Below, one piece after another: positions 35,056 through 41,835 of a stretch of DNA of 41,835 nt. This DNA is from Aureibacillus halotolerans (GTDB lineage: Bacteria; Bacillota; Bacilli; Bacillales; DSM-28697), in NCBI RefSeq assembly GCF_004363045.1, contig NZ_SNYJ01000023.1:18208-60042 (forward strand), written 5' to 3'. Below the pieces are notes generated by a model, which saw only the letters and a program-made list of their open reading frames with translations, was not told the origin of the DNA and searched no databases. Position 1 is the stretch's first letter. Each line of letters starts with the position of its first letter. The translations under genes and the position numbers were made by a program.

Positions 35056-35805
35056 ATGCCACGCTGGAAAGCAATACTTCAATATGACGGCACAGCCTTT
35101 TGCGGCTTTCAGCGGCAATCCAATGATCGTACGGTGCAAGGGGTAGTAGAACGTGTGCTTGGGCGGATGCATAAAACGAAAACGCATCCGGTGTTTGCCT
35201 CGGGACGAACCGATGCCGGGGTGCACGCCATCGGTCAGGTGATTCATTTTGATTCCCCGATTGATCTGCCAGAGGAACGCTGGAAGCGCGCAGTGAATGG
35301 ATGGCTTCCAGGCGATGTGGTTCTGCATTCGATAGAGCGAACGTCGGATACGTTTCATGCACGTTACGATGCGATAGGGAAGGCGTATCAATACCTTGTG
35401 ATGAATGGACGAACCGCTGATGTGTTTCGTCGGCGGTACGTGCATCACGAGCCAAGACCTTTAGATGAGGAAACGATGCAACACGCTCTTGCTCTGTTTC
35501 TAGGTACCCATGAATTTACCGCCTTCTGTTCCGCACAATCGACGGTCTCATCGTACACCCGTACCATTACGACAGCAACATTGGTAAGAGAGGACCAGGA
35601 TTTTCGCTTTTATATCGAAGGCAATGGTTTTTTGCATCACATGGTGCGCATGATTGTAGGGACTGTCATAAAAACGGGCTACGGTGCTATGACCGTTGAG
35701 CAATTGAACACATGCCTGACAAGTGGGGAGAAGGGGCATTGGGTGAAAACCGCCCCAGCAGAAGGCCTCTATTTAATGAAGGTAAACTACCCTACACAAG
35801 CATAA
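35056..35805 (+). CDS. truA: tRNA pseudouridine(38-40) synthase TruA
   Basis: 249 residues. Catalytic Asp53 in SGRTDAGVHA. It makes pseudouridine at positions 38-40 of the tRNA anticodon stem. The C-terminal FLHHMVRMIVGT segment is conserved. ATG follows AAGGGGAGA at the ecfT end. Same ecfA1-ecfA2-ecfT-truA order as other Bacillaceae. Confidence 0.98.
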   Translation: MPRWKAILQYDGTAFCGFQRQSNDRTVQGVVERVLGRMHKTKTHPVFASGRTDAGVHAIGQVIHFDSPIDLPEERWKRAVNGWLPGDVVLHSIERTSDTFHARYDAIGKAYQYLVMNGRTADVFRRRYVHHEPRPLDEETMQHALALFLGTHEFTAFCSAQSTVSSYTRTITTATLVREDQDFRFYIEGNGFLHHMVRMIVGTVIKTGYGAMTVEQLNTCLTSGEKGHWVKTAPAEGLYLMKVNYPTQA

Positions 35806-35841
35806 AAAAGTAAAACAACGATGCCTCGTGTACAAAAACCC

Positions 35842-35870
35842 TTGACACAAGGAATTGGCTTCGGTATTAT
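35842..35870 (+). promoter_or_regulatory. Promoter for rplM-rpsI
   Basis: Consensus TTGACA (35842-35847), 17 bp, TATTAT (35865-35870). Start expected near 35878, just before the L13 leader. Confidence 0.85.
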
Positions 35871-35879
35871 GTACATTAG

Positions 35880-35930
35880 TGTTCATTTTAAATCCACGAT
35901 AAAGCCCCGGAAACCTTTCATCGTGATTGA
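35880..35930 (+). promoter_or_regulatory. Putative L13 autoregulatory leader
   Basis: CACGAT (35895-35900) pairs with ATCGTG (35920-35925) around AAAGCCCCGGAAACCTTTC, in a short leader between the promoter and rplM. This agrees with my memory of the Firmicute L13 leader (a small hairpin with a conserved AAACC-type loop). Not confirmed by covariance model. Confidence 0.65.
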
Positions 35931-35965
35931 ATAAAACTAAACGGAATAATCAGGAGGGACAAAAC

Positions 35966-36403
35966 ATGCGTCAAACCTATACTGCGAAGCCGCTTGAGCA
36001 AAAACGCAAATGGTTGGTTATCGATGCAGAAGGCCAAACTCTTGGTCGTCTTGCAAGTGAAGTAGCTTCAATTCTTCGCGGCAAACATAAGCCAACTTTT
36101 ACACCGAACGTAGACACTGGAGACCACGTCGTTATCATCAATGCAGGGAAAATTCACCTTACAGGAAACAAACTGCAGGACAAGAAATACTACCGTCACT
36201 CGCAGCATCCAGGTGGATTGAAAGAAACGAACGCACTTGACATGAGAACAAACCATCCAGACCGTATGATCCAGCTTGCTGTTAAAGGCATGCTTCCAAA
36301 AGGACCACTTGGTCGTGCAATGGCTAAAAAATTGAACGTATACGGTGGCAGTGAGCATCCTCATGCAGCACAGTCTCCAGAAGTATACGAACTTAGAGGT
36401 TAA
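35966..36403 (+). CDS. rplM: 50S ribosomal protein L13
   Basis: 145 residues. An early 50S assembly protein. ATG 35966 ([16 protein letters not shown]) behind AGGAGGGA; an extension back to 35927 covers leader sequence. [17 protein letters not shown] and the C-terminal HPHAAQSPE are conserved. Fifteen bases before rpsI. Confidence 0.98.
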   Translation: MRQTYTAKPLEQKRKWLVIDAEGQTLGRLASEVASILRGKHKPTFTPNVDTGDHVVIINAGKIHLTGNKLQDKKYYRHSQHPGGLKETNALDMRTNHPDRMIQLAVKGMLPKGPLGRAMAKKLNVYGGSEHPHAAQSPEVYELRG

Positions 36404-36417
36404 GGAGGGAAACGATT

Positions 36418-36810
36418 ATGCCAACACTTCAATATTACGGCACAGGCCGTCGTAAATCAGCTGTTGCTCGTGTTCGTCTTGTTCCAGGCAACGGACGTGT
36501 AGTGATCAACAATCGTGAATTCGAAGACTTTTTCCCAGTGCCTTCTGTACGTGAAATCGTTCAGCGCCCATTAAAGGTTGCTGAAGTAGAAGGTAACTAT
36601 GACGTGATTGTCAGTGTAAACGGAGGAGGCATTTCTGGTCAGGCAGGCGCAGTTCGCCACGGCATTGCACGTGCATTGCTTAAAGCAGACCCAGAATACC
36701 GCCCAGCGTTGAAATCACAAGGTCTTCTTACTCGTGATGCACGTATGAAAGAACGTAAAAAATACGGACTTAAAGGCGCACGCCGTGCACCTCAGTTCTC
36801 AAAACGTTAA
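36418..36810 (+). CDS. rpsI: 30S ribosomal protein S9
   Basis: 130 residues. Its C-terminal tail ending QFSKR reaches the P-site tRNA; that terminal Arg is conserved. ATG behind TAAGGAGGGA. Last gene of the ribosomal block, closed by a terminator. Confidence 0.98.
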   Translation: MPTLQYYGTGRRKSAVARVRLVPGNGRVVINNREFEDFFPVPSVREIVQRPLKVAEVEGNYDVIVSVNGGGISGQAGAVRHGIARALLKADPEYRPALKSQGLLTRDARMKERKKYGLKGARRAPQFSKR

Positions 36811-36826
36811 TATATCTACGTTTCTG

Positions 36827-36859
36827 GCTCCGAACCCCTCAATGGTTCGGAGCTTTTTT
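36827..36859 (+). terminator. Terminator after rpsI
   Basis: GCTCCGAAC (36827-36835) pairs perfectly with GTTCGGAGC (36845-36853), followed by six T residues. Confidence 0.95.
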
Positions 36860-37092
36860 AATGCCAAAATTGGGTTTTGACTGCATTTTGACCACTTTTT
36901 TCGGTTTTTGTTCTTATGGAAACCAGCTCGTCACTGGGTTAGACGAGTTGAAGGACGCGCTGTTCTTTCGAAAATGCCATCCGCCCCTCTTCATTATTGT
37001 ATAAAATCACCAAGTGGATAGAGTACCTCTCGTTCAGGTTTTCCTTTTTTCTCTGGCCACAAGAATTAAAGACACTGAATTTATCGATAAAA

Positions 37093-37142
37093 TTCACGCA
37101 ACATTAGTGATAATTTACATAATCTTTACGCTATCCTTATAT
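37093..37142 (+). promoter_or_regulatory. PhoP-box-like repeats upstream of the phosphatase gene
   Basis: TTCACG (37093), TTAGTG (37104), TTTACA (37114), TTTACG (37125) and TTATAT (37137) start 11, 10, 11 and 12 bp apart. Bacillus PhoP binds direct TT[ACT]A[CT]A repeats of about 11-bp period. Only two or three copies match well, and the region is AT-rich, so chance is possible. A TATACT -10-like hexamer lies at 37168-37173. Confidence 0.3.
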
Positions 37143-37177
37143 TTATCTAGCGTTAGTTTTATATATTTATACTTTAG

Positions 37178-37395
37178 TGGTGCAAATTACTGCAGGAGAA
37201 GCTAGGATTTCAAAAGAATCCTCAACTTAGAGAGTGGCGGTAGGGGTTCTATCAACTGTTACAGCATTCAATTCTAGTTGAAGAAGAAAGTAATCAGGAA
37301 AAAACATATCAATGTAGAGTTAGGGAGGTTAAACTGTAATCTTTCCTTACACTGTCACTTCCCGCAATAGAAAAAAAGCCACTTCTTAAAAAATG
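37178..37395 (+). pseudogene. Possible remnant of a decayed coding sequence
   Basis: One frame reads WCKLLQEKLGFQKNPQLREWR, stop, GFYQLLQHSILVEEESNQEK and onward to a second stop and SFLTLSLPAIEKKPLLKK. The amino-acid composition looks protein-like across two in-frame stops, as in a degraded C-terminal fragment. No start or ribosome binding site, and no family recognised. Confidence 0.25.
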
Positions 37396-37438
37396 ATATT
37401 CGTAACAATTGATTTGTGAAAGGGGAACGAACACAACC

Positions 37439-40135
37439 ATGAAATTTACAAACAAAAAATTTATTAGTTCAGTAACACTTGCAGGAGTGCTGGCATTAGG
37501 CGTTTCTGTGAACCCTGCTCAGGCTGCAAACAACCTTTCTGATATCAAAGGGAGCTTTGCACAAGAACAGATTCAAACATGGATGGATAATGGCTTAATT
37601 ACAGGATATCCTGACGGTTCCTTCAAACCAAATAACTTTATGAATAGAGCCGAATTTATGAGTCTTGTGAATAGATCATTTGGATTTACCGAAGATGCTG
37701 AAATAAGTTATGAAGATGTTGCTAAGGATGCTTGGTATTACAAAGATGTAGCCAAAGCCATTGAAGCAGGATATGTGCATGGTTATCCAGATGGTACCAT
37801 CAAACCTCAAGATTCTATTACTCGTCAAGAAGCGGCTAAAATAATTGCCGAAATTATAAATTTAAATGAGGATGAAGATGCTGTTGCTTCATTTACAGAT
37901 GCTGCTTCTATTTCAAACTGGAGCAAAGATGCTGTAGGCAGTGTTTTCGCTGAAGATATTATGGTTGGCTATCCAGATGGAAGTTTCAAACCTCTCAATC
38001 ATATTACACGGGCAGAAGCCGTTGTTTCATTAGATAATGCTTTAGAAACAGAAGAGACGGCCAAACCTTCTAAACCACAGGGGTCTGATAACGAACTGAA
38101 AGTACCTCTTCCTGAGGTAGAGGGCCCATTGCCTGCTGTAGACCATGGCGAAAATGCTGCAGATCCTGAGTTAAAGAATATCGCTGCGACGAATCCTTTT
38201 ATAAAAATATTAGACGGTTTTGATACGATATGGTCAATGAACCAGCCTGACTGGAGAGACGGCACAGCGTTAACAGAACCTGGTGCCAATGGAGAAACGG
38301 CAAACTATGGTGATGGACCGACTGTCTATTTTGATGGATATAAAAATGATGAGTCAAAAGTAGTGGCAGATAAGAAAACATATGCGAACGCAGAAATTAG
38401 AAATCCAGAGACTTGGGAAGCGAACATTAAATATGTGGAAGACGTTACGCAAAACAGGACCGATGAAGAAGCTTTAGCTGCATACTTAGATGATCAAAGA
38501 GATAAGGTCTATAGTATGATGGGGGCTTTTGGACCGTTAGCGAATGACTATGCAGAAATCGTTCATCCAGTAACAAGTGTTGTTCGATCAGAAGAGGACA
38601 TGAATAAAGTATTGGAAGAGACGACTGTTGAAGACCAGGCTCAAGGAATGGGAGACTGGGAGGAGTCTGAACTTGCCGATGCGATGGATTTAGTTAGTCT
38701 CATTCGATTTGAAAATCCGTCATCGTCAAATCCGTCTAAATACTTCTTCTCCTCACCTAGACCTTATAGAATGAATTCAAACGGAGAAGTTATTGAAGTC
38801 GTTGATGAAAATGGATTACCTGTATGGGATACGATTGGCAGTGGTGAAACCTTAGAAGAAGCCTTACCTTCAGGCGGGAAAAAAGCAACTGGAGAAAGAC
38901 ATTATCAACAATATGAAACGAATGTTGAGATCATCCCGGCATTAGAATATGTAAAACGAATAGCACAAGACGGCAGAGGAAAAGATGGAGCATTTCCGAG
39001 CGGGCATACGAGTGCATCTTATTTATCAACATTCGGATTTGCACATGCGACGCCGGAAAGATATGCTGAGTTTTTAACTAGAGCTGCTCAAATGGGAGAA
39101 AATAGAATCGTAACAGGTATGCACTCACCACTTGATGTCATTGGTGGCAGAATCCAATCTACAGCAATGACTGCTTATGCATTCAATAAGGAAGAAAACA
39201 GAGAAGTCATCGAGAAGGCTTATGAAAATGCTGGAGAAGTATTTGGCGAATTAGCTGAAGAAAATAACATGAGCTTATATGAATATGCACATACAGTGAC
39301 AGAGGATTATACGTTTGAAAGTGCATATGATGAACAAAGATGGGAAGATCATGAAGCAAACAAAGCGTTCTACAGAGAAAAAATGACGTACGGATTACCT
39401 CAAACAGGAACTAAAGGCTTAGAGCCTGTCGTACCAAAAGGGGCAGAAGTCTTATTAGAAACTCGTCAGCCCTATTTGACAGATCAACAACGCCGCGAAG
39501 TCCTATATACGACAGAAATTGATTCAGGGTACCCTTTAATTGACGCATCAAACGGTTGGGGAAGAATTGATTTAGTTACAGCAGCTGATGGATATGGTGC
39601 GTTCTTAGACAATGTAACAGTATATATGGATGCTTCAAAAGGAAGATTTAATGCTCATGACTGGTGGAGAAATGACATTAACGGCAGTGGGATGCTTACG
39701 AAGCAAGGAACAGGAACACTTACATTAACTGGAGACAATAGCTACACTGGAGGAACATTGCTGCAAGGAGGAACGTTAGAAGCTGCTTCTGCGACTGCTT
39801 TTGGTACTGGTGATCTTTATGTAGAAGATGGAACAGTTGTAGTTAACTCAGATGAAGCTTTACAAGTAGATGGCAACTTCACTATGGATGCTGGAACGTT
39901 AACGATTTCAATGGATGATAGCAACAGTCAGCTAAACGTTGATGGATTGGTATACATTGAAGGCGGAGACCTTCATTTAGACTTAGCAAATGATGAAGTG
40001 AAAGGTGCCAAAGACATTACGCTTATTTCTGCCAGCAATGTGAAAGGTCAATTTGATAATGTAACAGCTGATGGATACAATGTAACTGTTACGTATGAAG
40101 ATCAGCGTGTTATTGCACATATCGAAGCAAAATAG
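37439..40135 (+). CDS. Secreted S-layer-anchored acid phosphatase with autotransporter-type beta repeat
   Basis: 898 residues. Signal peptide 1-29 (cleavage after AQA). Three SLH domains, about 33-76, 92-135 and 152-195 (GYPDGSFKP, GYPDGTIKP, GYPDGSFKP), which should bind pyruvylated wall polymer. An acidic linker is followed by a PAP2/PhoN-like acid phosphatase (about 240-690) with all three signature motifs: Lys434-x6-Arg441-Pro442, Pro520-Ser-Gly-His523, and Arg556-x5-His562-x3-Asp566. A C-terminal part (about 740-898) contains one PATR-type beta-strand repeat (GTGTLTLTGDNSYTGGT, about 757-773) and beta-rich sequence, with no outer-membrane barrel. ATG 37439 is chosen over TTG 37409, which lies before AAAGGGGA and the signal peptide. 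Codon use is richer in TTA and AT-ending codons than in the ribosomal genes, which suggests a different history. Role inferred: extracellular phosphate scavenging. Confidence 0.9.
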   Translation: MKFTNKKFISSVTLAGVLALGVSVNPAQAANNLSDIKGSFAQEQIQTWMDNGLITGYPDGSFKPNNFMNRAEFMSLVNRSFGFTEDAEISYEDVAKDAWYYKDVAKAIEAGYVHGYPDGTIKPQDSITRQEAAKIIAEIINLNEDEDAVASFTDAASISNWSKDAVGSVFAEDIMVGYPDGSFKPLNHITRAEAVVSLDNALETEETAKPSKPQGSDNELKVPLPEVEGPLPAVDHGENAADPELKNIAATNPFIKILDGFDTIWSMNQPDWRDGTALTEPGANGETANYGDGPTVYFDGYKNDESKVVADKKTYANAEIRNPETWEANIKYVEDVTQNRTDEEALAAYLDDQRDKVYSMMGAFGPLANDYAEIVHPVTSVVRSEEDMNKVLEETTVEDQAQGMGDWEESELADAMDLVSLIRFENPSSSNPSKYFFSSPRPYRMNSNGEVIEVVDENGLPVWDTIGSGETLEEALPSGGKKATGERHYQQYETNVEIIPALEYVKRIAQDGRGKDGAFPSGHTSASYLSTFGFAHATPERYAEFLTRAAQMGENRIVTGMHSPLDVIGGRIQSTAMTAYAFNKEENREVIEKAYENAGEVFGELAEENNMSLYEYAHTVTEDYTFESAYDEQRWEDHEANKAFYREKMTYGLPQTGTKGLEPVVPKGAEVLLETRQPYLTDQQRREVLYTTEIDSGYPLIDASNGWGRIDLVTAADGYGAFLDNVTVYMDASKGRFNAHDWWRNDINGSGMLTKQGTGTLTLTGDNSYTGGTLLQGGTLEAASATAFGTGDLYVEDGTVVVNSDEALQVDGNFTMDAGTLTISMDDSNSQLNVDGLVYIEGGDLHLDLANDEVKGAKDITLISASNVKGQFDNVTADGYNVTVTYEDQRVIAHIEAK

Positions 40136-40162
40136 AATGTATAATTGCAGATTCAACAAGAG

Positions 40163-40201
40163 AAAACCTCCGTGGTCCTTTACTGGACACGGAGGTTTTT
40201 T
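40163..40201. terminator. Bidirectional terminator between convergent genes
   Basis: CCTCCGT(G)GTCC pairs with GGAC-ACGGAGG around TTTACT, with A residues on the left and six T residues on the right. It serves both the SLH-phosphatase gene and the convergent gene ending at 40208. Confidence 0.9.
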
Positions 40202-40207
40202 GCATGC

Positions 40208-40804
40208 TTAGTTTGAAATTTTGACTTGTCCATCAAACTGAACGGTGGCACCCATGGCTTCACTAACAAAACGTAGAGGAACCATTGTGTTACCTTTGAT
40301 CACCTGTGCTTTTGCATCTAAAGTGATGGTCGTACCATTTACTTTTGCGTAGGCAGAGCCCACCGTCAGCGTTACCGTGCGATCCTCTTTTACTGCTGTA
40401 ATGATCCTAGTTTCGGCATCGTATTGAACAGTAGCGCCTAAAGCCTCGAAAATCGGACGAAGTGGTACCAACGTTCGGCCGGATTGCACAATTGCAGGCT
40501 GTGAATAGGATTGCAGGGCGCCGTTTAAATAGACTTTCACAGTTTTCACTGCTGGTGTTGTAGGTTTTGGCACAGGCTTTACGGTAGGAATTGGCGTTGA
40601 TTGTGCTGGTTTTGATGAGGACGATGTGCTTTTGCCATTATGATAATGATACTCTCCGTATTCCAAACCCCATTTTTCACAGTTTGTCCAGCAATGATGA
40701 CCGCCGTTTGCGTCTGTTCTGCCAGGGTGTGCCTCAGCAATGGTTGGTGTTGCGGAAAGCATAAGACCCGCCGACAGGATTAACAATGCTCGTTTCATTT
40801 TCAT
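40208..40804 (-). CDS. Secreted YHYH-domain protein with copper-amine-oxidase-N-like domain
   Basis: 198 residues. Signal peptide 1-25 (MKMKRALLILSAG...AEA). An N-terminal YHYH-type module (26-58) has HPGRTDANGGHHCWTNC, with Cys38/Cys42 and clustered His, and WGLEYGEYHYHNGK. A Ser/Pro/Thr-rich linker (59-88) leads to a copper amine oxidase N-terminal-like (stalk) domain (about 90-198) with LVPLRPIFEALGA and MVPLRFVSEAMGA repeats. The start on the minus strand is ATG at 40804 because GGAGG stands 6 nt before it; longer frames to 40933 lack support. Secreted, possibly wall-associated; metal binding by the His/Cys cluster is inference. Function unknown. Confidence 0.88.
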   Translation of the reverse strand: MKMKRALLILSAGLMLSATPTIAEAHPGRTDANGGHHCWTNCEKWGLEYGEYHYHNGKSTSSSSKPAQSTPIPTVKPVPKPTTPAVKTVKVYLNGALQSYSQPAIVQSGRTLVPLRPIFEALGATVQYDAETRIITAVKEDRTVTLTVGSAYAKVNGTTITLDAKAQVIKGNTMVPLRFVSEAMGATVQFDGQVKISN

Positions 40805-41120
40805 GGTTTTCCTCCATTTAGAAGTAATATTTGTGCTGCCTAAAATAATTTGTATCTTGCTTGAACTGAGCAACGTAAGGAGATACACCATGTCTGTGCG
40901 ATGTGTATGGAACGCCTCTGGTTCGTTCGACACCCCTTTTTTGGATAATAAGGATGATTAAGGATGAGGCACCTTTTTCATTGAACAACAATTTGTGTAT
41001 TTTTGTCAATATTTTCTTTTTTAGATGCTTATTGTATCGCTCTGGTGTGGCGAACGTTTTTGGGGGCAAGTGTCTTCTTTTCACGTGGTCCGGCTTTATA
41101 TATTTTTCGCATTAACAGTG
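40805..41120. other. Gene-free AT-rich stretch before the right repeat array
   Basis: Holds the 5' region of the minus-strand YHYH gene and a TTGCT-AGCAA stem (40857-40873). A 23-codon plus-strand frame (40890-40961) has a good AAGGAGAT site but no recognisable product. No known RNA or mobile element was seen. Confidence 0.5.
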
Positions 41121-41835
41121 CGTACTCGCCTGCGCTTTTCGTTGTCTAGCTGCGCGCCGTAGAAGCTGCGAGGTAGAAATCCCGGTGCGAGAGAAATGTG
41201 AAGAACCATTTCTTCACCCCGTGATGTTCTACTCTTCGCTTCTGTACGTACGGCGCTCCGCCTTTCGTTGTCCAGCTACGGCTCGCTGAAGCTCCGAGAT
41301 AGAAACCCCAAGGCGAGAGAAATGAGAGAACCATTTCTTCGCCTTGTGATGTTCTACTCTGCACTTCAAAACGCACTCACCTGCGCTTTTCGTGTCTAGC
41401 TGCGCGCCGTAGAAGCTGCGGCGCAGAAATCCTCGGTCTAGTGAAATGTGGAGAAGCATTTCCCAGCCCAATGATGTTCTGACCTGTGCTTCTGTACGTA
41501 CGGCGCTCCGCTTTTCGTTGTCCAGCTCCGGCTCGCTGAAGCTCCGAGATAGAAATCCCAATGCGAGAGAAATGTGGAGAACCATTTCTTCGCCTTGTGA
41601 TGTTCTACTCTGCGCTTCAAAACGCACTCGCCTTCGCTTTTCGTGTCTAGCTGCGCGCCGTAGAAGCTGCGGCGCAGAAATCCTCGGTCTAGTGAAATGT
41701 GGAGAACCATTTCCCAGCCCAATGATGTTCTGACCTGCGCTTCTGTACGTACGGCGCTCCGCTTTTCGTTGTCCAGCTCCGGCTCGCTGAAGCTCCGAGA
41801 TAGAAATCCCAATGCGAGAGAAATGTGGAGAACAA
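41121..41835. repeat. Tandem array of alternating 125-bp monomers (A-B dimers, 251-bp period), open at right edge
   Basis: A monomers begin at 41121, 41372 and 41623 (CGnACTC...); B monomers begin at 41247, 41497 and 41748 (CGTACGGCGCTCCG...). A and B share a backbone (GCTTTTCGT-GTCTAGCT or GTTGTCCAGCT, GAAGCT, AGAAATCC, GAGAAnCATTTC, TGATGTTCT) but differ elsewhere, whereas copies of the same type are nearly identical, with A1 the most divergent. Each monomer holds an AGAAATG...CATTTCT-type hairpin. The GCTTTTCGTTGTCCAGCTCCGG-like core recalls short dispersed repeats common in Bacillaceae. Non-coding. Confidence 0.95.

Larger units (their letters stand above)
36860..37438. other. AT-rich spacer between the ribosomal block and the SLH gene
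   Basis: Some 580 bp with no intact gene. It contains a group of TTnACA-like hexamers spaced about 11 bp (37093-37142), a possible -10 TATACT (37168-37173), and a stretch reading as a broken protein frame (37178-37395). Base composition becomes clearly more AT-rich here than in the ribosomal block. Confidence 0.6.

Noticed and set aside
37014-37205. 63-residue plus-strand frame in the spacer before the SLH gene
   Set aside because: GTG start without ribosome binding site; its hydrophobic composition simply reflects the AT-rich sequence.
41146-41812. Minus-strand frames of 76-132 residues through the right repeat array
   Set aside because: The 251-bp period is not a multiple of three, the frames change from unit to unit, and no start region is present. 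They are by-products of the repeat.

Overview
The window is a chromosomal segment of a moderate-GC endospore-former-type Firmicute, almost certainly family Bacillaceae. The proteins are close to those I remember from Bacillus subtilis and its alkaliphilic relatives. The gene order is the Bacillus one: rpmG-secE-nusG-rplKA-rplJL-ybxB-rpoBC-ybxF-rpsLG-fusA-tuf-S10/spc/alpha clusters-ecfA1A2T-truA-rplM-rpsI. Strong GGAGG ribosome binding sites, several TTG/GTG starts and a zinc-type S14 agree with this. Genus is inference; alkaliphilic Bacillus-like lineages (Shouchella/Alkalihalobacillus) are plausible but not proven.

Layout. 1-304: tandem array of a 128-bp non-coding repeat. 319-4010: secretion/elongation and ribosomal stalk genes (rpmG, secE, nusG, rplK, rplA, rplJ, rplL) with an L10 autoregulatory leader. 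4068-12245: an RsmC-like methyltransferase, then rpoB and rpoC behind their own promoter. 12253-17126: the str operon (ybxF, rpsL, rpsG, fusA) and tuf with its own promoter and terminator. 17438-32487: the long S10-spc-alpha cluster, rpsJ to rplQ, with secY, adk, map, a KOW protein, infA and rpoA embedded. 32600-35805: the energy-coupling factor module (EcfA1, EcfA2, EcfT) and truA. 35842-36859: rplM-rpsI with an L13-type leader and terminator. These genes together build the ribosome, RNA polymerase and the Sec channel, with vitamin uptake and tRNA modification attached.

The accessory end begins at about 36860. It holds a 580-bp AT-rich stretch with a possible gene remnant and PhoP-box-like repeats. 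Next is a 898-residue secreted protein joining three S-layer-homology domains, a class A-like acid phosphatase and a Gram-negative autotransporter-type beta-strand repeat. A convergent gene follows for a small secreted YHYH/copper-amine-oxidase-N-like protein. The window ends inside a second array, in which two different 125-bp monomers alternate (251-bp period).

The most unusual items are the SLH-phosphatase-PATR fusion, the two edge repeat arrays, and several intercistronic RNA hairpins that occlude or bridge Shine-Dalgarno sequences (nusG, fusA, rpsS) or sit between ribosomal genes. No tRNA, rRNA, intact insertion sequence or CRISPR array was seen.
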